From Flavilitoribacter nigricans DSM 23189 = NBRC 102662 (lineage in GTDB: Bacteria > Bacteroidota > Bacteroidia > Chitinophagales > Saprospiraceae), in assembly GCF_002646595.1 (NCBI RefSeq), contig NZ_PDUD01000011.1, positions 1-64,000 on the forward strand: DNA of 64,000 bases. The letters are read 5' to 3'. The translations under genes and the position numbers were made by a program. The notes beneath the pieces were generated by a model. It was not told the origin of the DNA. It made no database searches and saw only the letters and a list, made by a program, of their open reading frames with translations. Shown piece after piece: positions 53,865 through 62,414 of the stretch (within the stretch, counting starts at the first letter, position 1; the number at the start of each line of letters is the position of its first letter).

Positions 53865-53901
53865 GGCGACTTTCACGTTCTGTGGAAGCCGCCTTTTTTT
53901 T
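53865..53901 (+). terminator. intrinsic terminator, plus strand
   Basis: GGCGACTTTCAC (53865-53876) with GTGGAAGCCGCC (53882-53893), one A-C mismatch and one G-T pair, followed by T8 (53894-53901). Confidence 0.7.
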
Positions 53902-53984
53902 ACCAATGATCGGCCCATATCATATGGCGAAAGTATAAGTTTAATGAATTGTAGATCAGTAAATTGAATGGATGAGGCAGGGGC

Positions 53985-54056
53985 AAAAAAAAAGAGGTAG
54001 AAGCCACTTTCTTGGAAAGCAACTCTACCTCATCGCCATGTTGTATTTAGAATAAT
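53985..54056 (-). ncRNA. candidate minus-strand small RNA 3' end
   Basis: Read leftward: a 25-nt block (54056-54032, core AAATACAACATGG), a stem TCTACCTC/GAGGTAGA (54031-54024 with 54001-53994) plus an inner CTTTC/GAAAG hairpin, then T9 (53993-53985) followed by GCCCC. The T9-GCC ending matches the two units at 10.3 and 10.6 kb, and the AAATNCAACATRG core recurs before the hairpin at 16.25 kb. No leftward gene lies nearby, so it is not a gene terminator. The 5' end and promoter are not identified; a TATCTTGC box near 54131-54138 is a weak candidate. Confidence 0.4.
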
Positions 54057-54287
54057 TCTTTACTGACGCATGGCTATAAATGGGCGACAGAAAAAGCTTG
54101 TTGTGTTTATTTATTGGAAACGTCTGCAAGATAGTTGAGAATGGCCCGTTAGAGACGCTTATCTGATATCATTCGAAACATGCGGAAATTTACCCATTCG
54201 AATCATCATATCAGACTAGCCGCTATTCGCCATAGATAGTTCTCACCTTTGTATGGTCAGAAGAATTTTTTTTCAAGCAGCTTCTAA

Positions 54288-57200
54288 ATGTCAAATAAAC
54301 CAATAACTAGTATGAAGAATTTCGCCACTATGAGATCATCACTCGGACTGGAGAGGGTGAGCCTTTTTTTAATCCTTGTTTTTCTTTTTTCAGCAAACCT
54401 GAATGCACAGGAGAAAGTCAGCCCGGAAAAGGCACGTACCCTGTTGGAGGAGCAACGTGCGGACCTGGAGTTGACGCCCGATGATTTCGCAGATTTTGTG
54501 ATAACCGATCAGTATACTGACGCTCACAATAACATTACCCACATTTATTTACAGCAACGCTACCGCGGCATCGATATCGAAGGAGCCGTGATCAGCATGC
54601 ACCTGAAAAACGGAACGGACGTCGTGCATGTAGCCGACCGTTTCGAAAAGCGGATCGTCGGCCGGATCGGCGGCAGCCGCAGCCAGCTATCGGCCGTAGA
54701 CGCCGTGCAGGCAGCTTCCCGTGACCTGGGACTGAAACCCGGTAAACCACTGAGCGTGCTTCAGGAAGCAAATTCCGCTGCCCGCGAAAGCGTGATCCGC
54801 AAAGATGGTATCGCGCAACGGGATATTCCGGCCAAACTGGTCTACCAGCGGCACCGCAGCGGACAACTGCGCCTGGTGTGGCAGGTAGAGATCTATACCA
54901 ACGACGGAGAACACTACTGGCAGATGAAAGTCGATGCAGCCAGCGGTGAGATCCTGGAAAAACGCGATCTGGTCCTGCACTGTAGCTTTGGGCATCCCAC
55001 GCTGGGCCCCGGCGTTTGCAGTGACGGTCACGGAGCCGTTAGCCCGGGGAAGGAGGGAACCGCCATTGAAGTCCCTTTTACGACAGCCGCCGAAAGCTCA
55101 TCCGCAGCAAACTTCGTCGGCAACGCGTACCGAATTTATGATGCTCCTTTTGAGACGCCCAACCACGGTAATCGTAGCCTGGTATATACCAACGGTGACC
55201 CCGTTGCCTCTCCTTTCGGATGGCACAATGACGGTCTGGTTGGCTATACCATTACCAAGGGGAATAATGTATATGCCTACGAAGATCAGCTGGGAGCCAA
55301 CGCGGGGCTGCCGGCAGTGGGTGGACTGCTACCTACCCAGCCGCTCAACTTTGATTTCCCGCTGGATCTGAATCAGGAGCCGGGTACCTATAAAGATGCC
55401 GCCGTCACGAACCTGTTTTACTGGAACAACCTGGTACACGACGTATTCTACCACTACGGTTTTACCGAAGCATCCGGTAACTTCCAGAATAACAACCTGG
55501 GCAAAGGCGGTCTGGGCAACGATGCCGTAATGGCGGAAGCACAGGACGGTGGCGGAACAAATAATGCCAACTTCCTGACCTTGCCCGACGGTATCCCGGG
55601 ACGGATGCAGATGTATCTGTGGTCCAGCAACCAACCGGCAGAGCTGGTACATATTGACGGTTCCACGACTTATCCAAGCGGTGGCCCGAGCTTTACGGCG
55701 ATCCAGGCGGCCTTCGGCGCGTCGGTTGATCAGACCGGAATTGCTGGCGAGCTGGTACTTATCGAAGCGAATGCCAATTCTTCCTCTACCTGCAACAGCT
55801 GCGGCTGTGGAACCGGCCAGGGTGTCGGCCTGCCGCCGAATAATGATGTAACCGGAAAAGTAGTACTGATCGATCGGGGTGATTGCTCCTTCATCGAGAA
55901 GATCATGGGCGCCCAACTCGGTGGCGCGGCCGGTGCTATCGTCGTAAACAACATTCCGGGCGACGGTCCGATTGCCATGGGTGGCGATGAAACGGGCGCT
56001 ACCATTCTGATCCCTTCCGTTATGGTCAGCTACGCTGATGGACTGGAACTGAAAGACGAGATCGCACTGGGAAGCGTGCAGATCGGATTGCGCCGTCTGA
56101 CGCCGGCTCCTCCGATGAAAGATGGTGACCTGGATAACGGCATCATTACCCACGAATACGGACACGGCATCTCTACCCGTCTGACGGGCGGCCCGAGCCA
56201 GACCTGCCTGAGCGGTGACGAACAGGCCGGAGAAGGCTGGAGTGATTTCTTTGCCCTGATGATGACCATGGATCAGGCGACCCTGGCGGATGCCGGATTC
56301 TCCGGTAGAGGCATCGGTACCTATGTATTCGATCAGGCGATCGACGGCAACGGTATCCGTCCGGCCCGCTACGCCCGTGACCTGAATGTAAACGATTATA
56401 CTTACGCCAACATCAATAACGGAGAAATTACGGTGCCGCACGGTGTCGGTTTCATCTTCTGTACGGCACTCTGGGATATGACCTGGAACCTGATCGATGA
56501 ATACGGCTACAATCCGGATCTGGTGAACGGAACCATTGCCAATGGTAACATCCTGGCGCTCCAGTTGGTGATCGACGGGCTGAAAATGCAGCCCTGCGGT
56601 CCTACTTTCCTAGACAGCCGCGACGCCATCTTGGCGGCCGATGTGGCCCTTACCGGCGGTGCCAACCAGTGTCTGATCTGGGAAGCGTTCGCCAAAAGAG
56701 GGATGGGCTTCAGTGCTCAGGCCGGTTCCAACAGCCGGGGAGACGAGGTAGAAGCATTCGATATGCCGCCCACCTGCCAGGCTGCCGTCAGCATTGAGCA
56801 ACTGGCTACACCCCGGGTAAACAACGGTGGTGTGATCGACTACACGATCCGTCTGACCAACAGCGGCAACTTCCGCTCCAAAAAGATCACGGTTACCAGC
56901 CCGATCCCCGCTTTCACCAGTTACGTGAACGGATCGGCCAGCACCGGCGGCAAAGTTAAATCCGGCGTACTGACCTTCTCCAATATTCGCGTGGAAGGTG
57001 GAGAGACCAAAGACCTCACCTTCAGTGTGCGGGTAGATGCACCGGTAGCCGGTGAATTATTCTTCGACGACGACATGGAAGACGGTGTCAATAAGTGGAA
57101 TCCAAGTATCGGCCTGAACGGCTGGGCCCTGGCCGATGATCAGGTGTACAGCGGTAATTTCTCCTGGTTTGCGGCTGATCCGGATCTGCTCAGCAACCAG

Positions 57201-57968
57201 CGGTTGAAACTGGCCCAGAGCATCACGCTGCCGGCCGGCGCAGAACTGCGTTTCCGCCATAAGTTTGAGACGGAAGCCGACTTTGACGGTGGAGTAGTGG
57301 AATTGTCTACCAACGGTGGCCTGACCTGGATCGACCTCGGCGGTCAGATGACCCGCAACGGATATAACAATTTCGTACCGGGTGCCAACAACCCGCTGAT
57401 TAACGGATTCGCCTTCGGTGGCAGCAGTAACGGCTGGATAGAAACGGTGGTGAATCTCGGACTGTTCGCCAACCAGAGTGTGCAATTGCGTTACCGCCTC
57501 TCTTCCGATGCCGCAACTGCCGGCCAGGGATGGTGGGTAGACGATGTGATCATCGGTAAAGACCTGACTTACGTAGAGAATACGGTTAGCTACAGCATTC
57601 CCGGTGAGGATGCCGGATCTTCTACCGTAAGCACGCTGGTGTTGGAAGGCGCTGCCTCCGCTCAAAATATACAAGCAAGTTACCCCTCGCTCGATATTGA
57701 CACTAACACCTCAAACAAATTTACGATGAAGGCATTTCCAAATCCTACGCGCGATCGGGTACAAATCAGATTTGACAACCTGGACTTCGGTGACATCCAC
57801 ATCGAAATAGCCAATCTGCAGGGCCAGCGCCTGATTGAGAGAGACTATTTCGCAAACGGAGCATCCGAAACCCTGGAAATGGACGTTTCCGAACTGCCGA
57901 GCGGCCTCTACATTATGATGGCCAGACAAAACGGTCTGCGGGAGATCTCCAGACTGATCATTGAGTAA
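54288..57968 (+). CDS. M36 (fungalysin-type) metallopeptidase with PA insert and T9SS sorting domain
   Basis: Secreted zinc endopeptidase, 1226 residues. The signal peptide includes SLFLILVFLFSANLNAQ; the start is the ATG at 54288, with 54312 (MKNFATMRSS) as an alternative. An FTP propeptide (THIYLQQRYRGIDIEGAVIS) comes first. The catalytic domain is interrupted by a protease-associated (PA) domain (GKVVLIDRGDCSFIEKI to ILIPSVMVSYADG) before HEYGH at 622-626 and Glu649 in GEGWSDF. A DUF11-like domain and an immune-inhibitor/MAM-like domain (WWVDDVIIG) precede the sorting domain FPNPTRDRVQIRFD to EISRLIIE. It is a paralogue in family, not a close copy, of the 43675-46842 enzyme, which lacks the PA insert. 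Confidence 0.94.
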   Translation: MSNKPITSMKNFATMRSSLGLERVSLFLILVFLFSANLNAQEKVSPEKARTLLEEQRADLELTPDDFADFVITDQYTDAHNNITHIYLQQRYRGIDIEGAVISMHLKNGTDVVHVADRFEKRIVGRIGGSRSQLSAVDAVQAASRDLGLKPGKPLSVLQEANSAARESVIRKDGIAQRDIPAKLVYQRHRSGQLRLVWQVEIYTNDGEHYWQMKVDAASGEILEKRDLVLHCSFGHPTLGPGVCSDGHGAVSPGKEGTAIEVPFTTAAESSSAANFVGNAYRIYDAPFETPNHGNRSLVYTNGDPVASPFGWHNDGLVGYTITKGNNVYAYEDQLGANAGLPAVGGLLPTQPLNFDFPLDLNQEPGTYKDAAVTNLFYWNNLVHDVFYHYGFTEASGNFQNNNLGKGGLGNDAVMAEAQDGGGTNNANFLTLPDGIPGRMQMYLWSSNQPAELVHIDGSTTYPSGGPSFTAIQAAFGASVDQTGIAGELVLIEANANSSSTCNSCGCGTGQGVGLPPNNDVTGKVVLIDRGDCSFIEKIMGAQLGGAAGAIVVNNIPGDGPIAMGGDETGATILIPSVMVSYADGLELKDEIALGSVQIGLRRLTPAPPMKDGDLDNGIITHEYGHGISTRLTGGPSQTCLSGDEQAGEGWSDFFALMMTMDQATLADAGFSGRGIGTYVFDQAIDGNGIRPARYARDLNVNDYTYANINNGEITVPHGVGFIFCTALWDMTWNLIDEYGYNPDLVNGTIANGNILALQLVIDGLKMQPCGPTFLDSRDAILAADVALTGGANQCLIWEAFAKRGMGFSAQAGSNSRGDEVEAFDMPPTCQAAVSIEQLATPRVNNGGVIDYTIRLTNSGNFRSKKITVTSPIPAFTSYVNGSASTGGKVKSGVLTFSNIRVEGGETKDLTFSVRVDAPVAGELFFDDDMEDGVNKWNPSIGLNGWALADDQVYSGNFSWFAADPDLLSNQRLKLAQSITLPAGAELRFRHKFETEADFDGGVVELSTNGGLTWIDLGGQMTRNGYNNFVPGANNPLINGFAFGGSSNGWIETVVNLGLFANQSVQLRYRLSSDAATAGQGWWVDDVIIGKDLTYVENTVSYSIPGEDAGSSTVSTLVLEGAASAQNIQASYPSLDIDTNTSNKFTMKAFPNPTRDRVQIRFDNLDFGDIHIEIANLQGQRLIERDYFANGASETLEMDVSELPSGLYIMMARQNGLREISRLIIE

Positions 57969-58365
57969 ACCAGTCGGGCCATCCCCGCGGGGAAACCACC
58001 CGGGCTCAATGTAATCTTTCCCTTCCGGTCAGTTCCGGGTACCGCTGGAGGTACCCGGAACTCCGGACCGGGAGGCGGAGATCACGGAGTCGTTTGCCGG
58101 AACCAGCTGATGTGTACCATTTTAGATTGTATTGACCGGGCGGGCGGGGGCAATTGCCGCTCCTTGCTGCGCTGAGTTACCGTCGAGTATACTACTCTCT
58201 ACTTAATAACTGCCGGGGAATAGATTCAGAATCCCAAACGGATACGTAATATCCTCTCCGGCTTTGAGCAGAATTGGAGAAGAGTTGATGGGGCCGAAAG
58301 CGGCAGGAAGTCCCCTCTAACCTGTCGGTGAATCCCTTATCGCTTTATCTCCGTTCTGCTCATTT
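57969..58365. other. intergenic region with M36 terminator
   Basis: 397 bp between convergent genes. It carries the strong hairpin at 58025-58071. The remainder (GC-rich near 58140, then AT-mixed) shows no gene or promoter. Confidence 0.45.
58025..58071. terminator. long GC-rich hairpin after the second M36 gene
   Basis: Perfect 13-bp stem AGTTCCGGGTACC/GGTACCCGGAACT (58031-58043 with 58050-58062), 6-nt loop, extended by CCGGTC/GACCGG (58025-58030 with 58066-58071) after a 3-nt bulge. No T-tract follows. Confidence 0.65.
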
Positions 58366-59004
58366 TTATGGTTGCAGATCCCGGTAGCAATTCGCTACTC
58401 CTTCCATTTTGGTCTGCAGGGCATCCCACGCCTTATTTTGGATCATTTCTTTATCAAACAACAGACTACCCAACCCAAACCCGCAGGCACCGGCCCGGTA
58501 ATAATCCGCCATATTTTCCAGGCTGATCCCCCCGGTGGGCATCAGTTGGATCTCATCCAGCGGCGCCAGTACTTCCCTGATGTAGCCCGGGCCGAAAGCA
58601 CTGGCCGGAAATACTTTCACCAGGGTTGCGCCCCAGGACCAGGCTTTGTAGATCTCACTGGGGGTAAGCGCTCCGGGAAAAACCGGCACCTTTGCTTCCA
58701 CGCATTTGCGGATAACCTTTTCGTCCAGTACGGGGGTGACGATAAACTGGGCACCGGCGGCGAGCGCCGCATCCAGGTCCTCTTCGGTACACACCGTTCC
58801 GGCACCGATATTGAGCTGTTCACCGAAGGCCTCACTGGTATGCCGCAGGATGTGCAGAATATCCGGAGTGTTCATGGTGATCTCAATGGTCGTCAGGCCC
58901 GCCTCCAGGTAGCGGGGAATGATCTCGAGCAGGTCATCCAGGTGTACACCACGCAGAATGCCTACCAGGGGCATGGCCGAAAAGCTTTGCTGGGAAAAAC
59001 TCAT
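58366..59004 (-). CDS. KDPG/KDPGal aldolase (2-dehydro-3-deoxy-phosphogluconate/galactonate aldolase)
   Basis: Class I TIM-barrel aldolase that splits 2-keto-3-deoxy-6-phospho-gluconate or -galactonate into pyruvate and glyceraldehyde-3-phosphate. At 212 residues it has the normal family length. Catalytic Glu41 (TTIEIT), Schiff-base Lys130 (TLVKVFPAS), and phosphate-binding GGISLEN are present, plus GAGTV and VPVFPGALTPSEI. It lies just downstream of a 2-dehydro-3-deoxygalactonokinase gene, so KDPGal is the likelier substrate, although many members use both. Cytoplasmic. Confidence 0.92.
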   Translation of the reverse strand: MSFSQQSFSAMPLVGILRGVHLDDLLEIIPRYLEAGLTTIEITMNTPDILHILRHTSEAFGEQLNIGAGTVCTEEDLDAALAAGAQFIVTPVLDEKVIRKCVEAKVPVFPGALTPSEIYKAWSWGATLVKVFPASAFGPGYIREVLAPLDEIQLMPTGGISLENMADYYRAGACGFGLGSLLFDKEMIQNKAWDALQTKMEGVANCYRDLQP

Positions 59005-59080
59005 TTAAAGCAGGTTTTATACGGAATTACAGCGCAATAGAGGCCGCTGCAGATCACAAATAAACTGCTTTTTGCGGAAG

Positions 59081-60034
59081 CTACAAATTGCGCCAGAATA
59101 AAGCATGGGCTCTAGCTACCGCTCCTTCCACCTCATCCGCCCCGATCACCTCTACCTGCCGGATGCCCAGTATTTCCAGGGCCCGCTCGTAAGGAACCCT
59201 CAGCCGGCCGCCGCCGCAGAGGTATACGGGTACCCCAGTGGGCAGTTCCCGCAGCTCGCTGCCGATAAGCAGACCGCTGAGGTAATGGAAATTCTGCTCC
59301 GGGCCCAGTTGGTGCAGCAACTCGTTGGTGCGTACGTGGAAGCTGGTCGTCAGCAGGCTAAGTTCTTTGGCTGCCCGCACGCCTTTGGCAAAATAAACGG
59401 GATCGGCGGGAGGGACTTTGCCTTCCGGCAGTGAGTTTTTTAAAATACTGTGACTGCTGAGCAGGGCGAAGAACTCACCGGTCATATAGGTATGAAAATC
59501 CACGATGGTTTCCCCTTCCAGGAAAATATGTTTGGAGTGGGTGCCGGGAAGGATCGCCACCCCGGCACGGGAGGCAAAGCGGTCCGACAGGCCGATGATC
59601 TGACTTTCTTCTCCCCGCATGACATCGTGCTCGCTGCACAGGCCGGACCACAGGTAGATGGGTGGCCGTTGGGTTGCATCCGGCTCGATGATCGTGTATT
59701 CCAGCTTTCGACCGGAAAGAGGGAAAGGCAGTTGACTGTAGGGGAGTTCGAGCATACCGATGGACGAAGAGGCCATCCCGGAGATCAGCACCGGAATGCC
59801 GTCCAGTTTTCTCCCGGCCTTTTTGGATAGCAGGTAGATCCGAAAATCCAGATATTCCAGGAAGTATTCCAGGCGTGCGGGATTGCCGGGTTTACTCCAG
59901 TTGGTATACATTTCTTTTATGCCCAGGCCGTTATCCACCAGGTGAAGGATCTTTCCATCACTTACCCGCACCAGGTACAGCCGGAAACTACTGGTTCCCC
60001 AATCACAGGAAATGAGATAATCGGTTGCGATCAT
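59081..60034 (-). CDS. dgoK: 2-dehydro-3-deoxygalactonokinase
   Basis: ASKHA-fold sugar-acid kinase that phosphorylates 2-keto-3-deoxygalactonate at C6 in the DeLey-Doudoroff route of galactose/galactonate breakdown. Family landmarks are the N-terminal phosphate loop ISCDWGTSSFRLYLV, SGMASSSIGMLELPY, LPGTHSKHIFLEG, and YLCGGGRLRVPYERAL. 317 residues. The upstream sugar transferase gene ends in its start (4-bp overlap, 60031-60034), and the aldolase gene follows after 76 bp. No galactonate dehydratase is visible in the window. A role in recycling galactose or uronic acids from polysaccharide is inference. Confidence 0.9.
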   Translation of the reverse strand: MIATDYLISCDWGTSSFRLYLVRVSDGKILHLVDNGLGIKEMYTNWSKPGNPARLEYFLEYLDFRIYLLSKKAGRKLDGIPVLISGMASSSIGMLELPYSQLPFPLSGRKLEYTIIEPDATQRPPIYLWSGLCSEHDVMRGEESQIIGLSDRFASRAGVAILPGTHSKHIFLEGETIVDFHTYMTGEFFALLSSHSILKNSLPEGKVPPADPVYFAKGVRAAKELSLLTTSFHVRTNELLHQLGPEQNFHYLSGLLIGSELRELPTGVPVYLCGGGRLRVPYERALEILGIRQVEVIGADEVEGAVARAHALFWRNL

Positions 60035-61449
60035 TTGCCTTTACCTTGAAGGAGTACGAAAAGCGTATAGAACATGATCTTGAAATCGAGCGCCAGGGAC
60101 ATATTCTCGATGTACAGGATATCGAATTTCAGGCGCTGGATCATCTGTTCCACATTGGAAGCATAGCCGTATTTGACCTGTCCCCAGGAAGTGATCCCCG
60201 GCCGTACCTTCAGCAGGTAGCGGTAGTGGGGCGCCCGTTCGGTGATCTGATCAATGTAAAACTGGCGCTCCGGACGGGGCCCGACCAGCGACATCTCTCC
60301 CTTCAGTACGTTCCAGAACTGCGGTAATTCATCCAGTCTCCACTTGCGCATGGTCGCTCCCCAGGGGGTACAGCGATCGTCGTCGTCGTGGGACAATTGC
60401 GGTCCGGCTTCTTCGGCATCCGTGTGCATGGACCGGAATTTATGGATCCTGAAAGGCTGGCCGTTCAGGCCGATCCGCTCCTGTTCGAATAAGATCGGGC
60501 CGGGGGAGGACAAACGTACCCGTAGCGCGATGTAGAGGTAAAGCGGCGACAGCAGTATCAGGCAACAGGCGGACACGTAGATGTCGATCAGCCGTTTGAC
60601 CAGGCGTTGCCATTTGGGCATCAGGTCCTGGCGGATCTCGATGAGAACGGCGCCGTATACATGGTTCATCTTGACCGTACCCAGCATAATGTCGTACATA
60701 TCGGGGATGATCTTGACCAGCAACTGATCACCAAAATCGAACAGGAGATTCAGGATCTCCCGGAGCCGGTTGTGCTCGGAAGTCTCAATGGCGATGATTA
60801 CTTCTTCGATCTCGTTTTCCTCGATCACTTCCGAGATATTCTCGATCCGACCCAGGCGGGGCAGGTGAACGGCCAGTTTGTTGGCTTTTTTGCCGTTGGC
60901 ATCGATGAAGCCGATGAAATCATAACCCAATTTTTTCTCCCGGCTGCTGATCTCCTTAAAGAGGTCCAGAGCATTCTGGTTGCCGCCGATGATCAGGGTA
61001 CTGAAGGCGACCTCGCCGGATTTGAGCCGACGGCTGGCCCGGGTGAGCAGGATCATCCGCACGGTAGCGGTCAGGAAAAAGTGGAAGAGGAAAAGGGCCA
61101 GGAAAGAATTGTAGTAGGTAATGTAGTTGGTGACGAAGTCATCCAGGATCAGGGTGAAAAACAGGAAGGTGACACCGAAAAAACTCAGAAAAATGGTGCG
61201 CGCCAGCGTAGCCAGCCGGGAAAGCCGGTAAATATCCTTGTATTGGTCGAAGATGGCGTAGAACAGTACCCAGCCGGTGGGGATGAGTAAGATCCCGTAC
61301 CAGAAATTGGGGTCATTCACCATCGACCAGTCTAATACGCTGCCTTCCAGCTTTTTGCGATATACAAAAAAACAAGCCCACGAAAGCATCGCACTCATAA
61401 AGTCCGCTACCTTATATACAAAAGTATCCGACTGACGCTTCCGGCTCAT
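60031..61449 (-). CDS. exopolysaccharide polyprenyl-phosphate sugar transferase (WbaP/WcaJ type)
   Basis: Inner-membrane enzyme that starts polysaccharide synthesis by moving a sugar-1-phosphate from a nucleotide sugar to undecaprenyl phosphate. 472 residues. The N-terminal half has several transmembrane helices and a CoA-binding-like fold (TLIIGGNQNALDLFKEISSR). A re-entrant/last membrane helix (LIDIYVSACCLILLSPLYLY) precedes the bacterial sugar-transferase domain with FEQERIGLNGQPFRIHKFRSM, RKWRLDELPQFWNVLKGEMS and LVGPRPERQFYIDQI. The donor sugar is unknown. It is the first committed step of the capsule or exopolysaccharide region continuing upstream. Confidence 0.93.
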   Translation of the reverse strand: MSRKRQSDTFVYKVADFMSAMLSWACFFVYRKKLEGSVLDWSMVNDPNFWYGILLIPTGWVLFYAIFDQYKDIYRLSRLATLARTIFLSFFGVTFLFFTLILDDFVTNYITYYNSFLALFLFHFFLTATVRMILLTRASRRLKSGEVAFSTLIIGGNQNALDLFKEISSREKKLGYDFIGFIDANGKKANKLAVHLPRLGRIENISEVIEENEIEEVIIAIETSEHNRLREILNLLFDFGDQLLVKIIPDMYDIMLGTVKMNHVYGAVLIEIRQDLMPKWQRLVKRLIDIYVSACCLILLSPLYLYIALRVRLSSPGPILFEQERIGLNGQPFRIHKFRSMHTDAEEAGPQLSHDDDDRCTPWGATMRKWRLDELPQFWNVLKGEMSLVGPRPERQFYIDQITERAPHYRYLLKVRPGITSWGQVKYGYASNVEQMIQRLKFDILYIENMSLALDFKIMFYTLFVLLQGKGK

Positions 61450-61472
61450 GCTGCTTCGGTAATAGTTGCTAT

Positions 61473-62345
61473 TTAAAAATGGACAAGTTTAATATTATCT
61501 AGGCAAACCGTAGCATTATTTAATGTTAATTGCCCATCTTCTGTTGGTATGAATGCCCGCAATGCCAGTTTGTGGCTGTCGTAGGGACTGGTGGCCAGCA
61601 GTGCGCTCAGGTTGAAATAGATCTTATTCCAGCTGGCTTTCGGATTGAAACCCGGATCGAAAACGATATTGGGGTTACTGGTACCGGCCCCGCCCGCCAG
61701 GCCGAAGATCACCGGCGCATCGGACTGATAATTGACTTCCAGGTATACGAACGGACTGCGATCCGTCAGCTCGGTAAATGCACCGATCGTAGCGAGTTCG
61801 ACCACCGGATCATCCGCCGAAAGCCGGATCTTGCCGCTGTAACTGCCTTCAAAGGGATCGGTACTGCTCACCTGCAGGCCTGAATTGCCGAGCAGGGTAT
61901 CCCGGAATACGGAAGTCCCCGATTCGAAATTCTCGATCAGGGCAAAACGCGTATCTCGGCTGTAGGAGGTAGTGGGGGAGATGGTTGTCGTCTGGTCAGG
62001 CATCAACGTAACCGTGGTTTCGTACGGCTGGTAAAAGGGGTAGATCTCCGGGGTGGAACCGATGCCGTTGTCCTTTATTCCGGCCTCCAGAAAAATTTCC
62101 GCCTCCCCGCTCATCAGCACGGGAACGGTAGCCGGCAACTGGTAGGCTCCGAGGAACTCGTCGTTGACGGTCACCCATACTTCGGTGATCTTTTCACTGG
62201 CACTGCCCTGGACCAGTTCATCGGTCTGCAGGCTAAACGGTTCGATATAAAGAAAGGCCGGAACGGTTTCTTCCGGGTTGATGATATCGCACTGGAGGCA
62301 AAATGTTGCCGTCAAAATCAATATACAATAGGTAATATACCTCAT
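61473..62345 (-). CDS. probable lipoprotein of unknown function in the polysaccharide run
   Basis: Exported protein of 290 residues. The N-terminus MRYITYCILILTATFCLQC has a hydrophobic core and two Cys (16 and 19), but neither follows a classical lipobox, so lipidation is uncertain. The body is all-beta: an N-terminal domain (PAFLYIEPFSLQTDELVQGS) like PEGA/carbohydrate-binding modules, and a C-terminal half with LIENFESGTSVFRD to DNIKLVHF, the pattern of secreted galactose-binding-like domains. It lies 23 bp upstream of the sugar transferase gene in the same direction and so is probably co-transcribed. Function unknown. Confidence 0.68.
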   Translation of the reverse strand: MRYITYCILILTATFCLQCDIINPEETVPAFLYIEPFSLQTDELVQGSASEKITEVWVTVNDEFLGAYQLPATVPVLMSGEAEIFLEAGIKDNGIGSTPEIYPFYQPYETTVTLMPDQTTTISPTTSYSRDTRFALIENFESGTSVFRDTLLGNSGLQVSSTDPFEGSYSGKIRLSADDPVVELATIGAFTELTDRSPFVYLEVNYQSDAPVIFGLAGGAGTSNPNIVFDPGFNPKASWNKIYFNLSALLATSPYDSHKLALRAFIPTEDGQLTLNNATVCLDNIKLVHF

Positions 62346-62414
62346 ATCTGTCCGATAAGTTTCGCGGGGATCTGGTTTGGGGCTGATCTTACTCCGGCCG
62401 GGCCGGAAGCAGGT

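Larger units (their letters stand above)
53672..54287. other. hairpin-rich intergenic region with a candidate minus-strand small RNA
   Basis: 616 bp between the M4 and second M36 genes. Plus-strand hairpins occur at 53753-53805 and 53865-53893. A minus-strand hairpin with T9 (53985-54031) lies behind a shared-core motif. No protein gene was seen, and no exact -7 box for the downstream protease. Confidence 0.55.
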
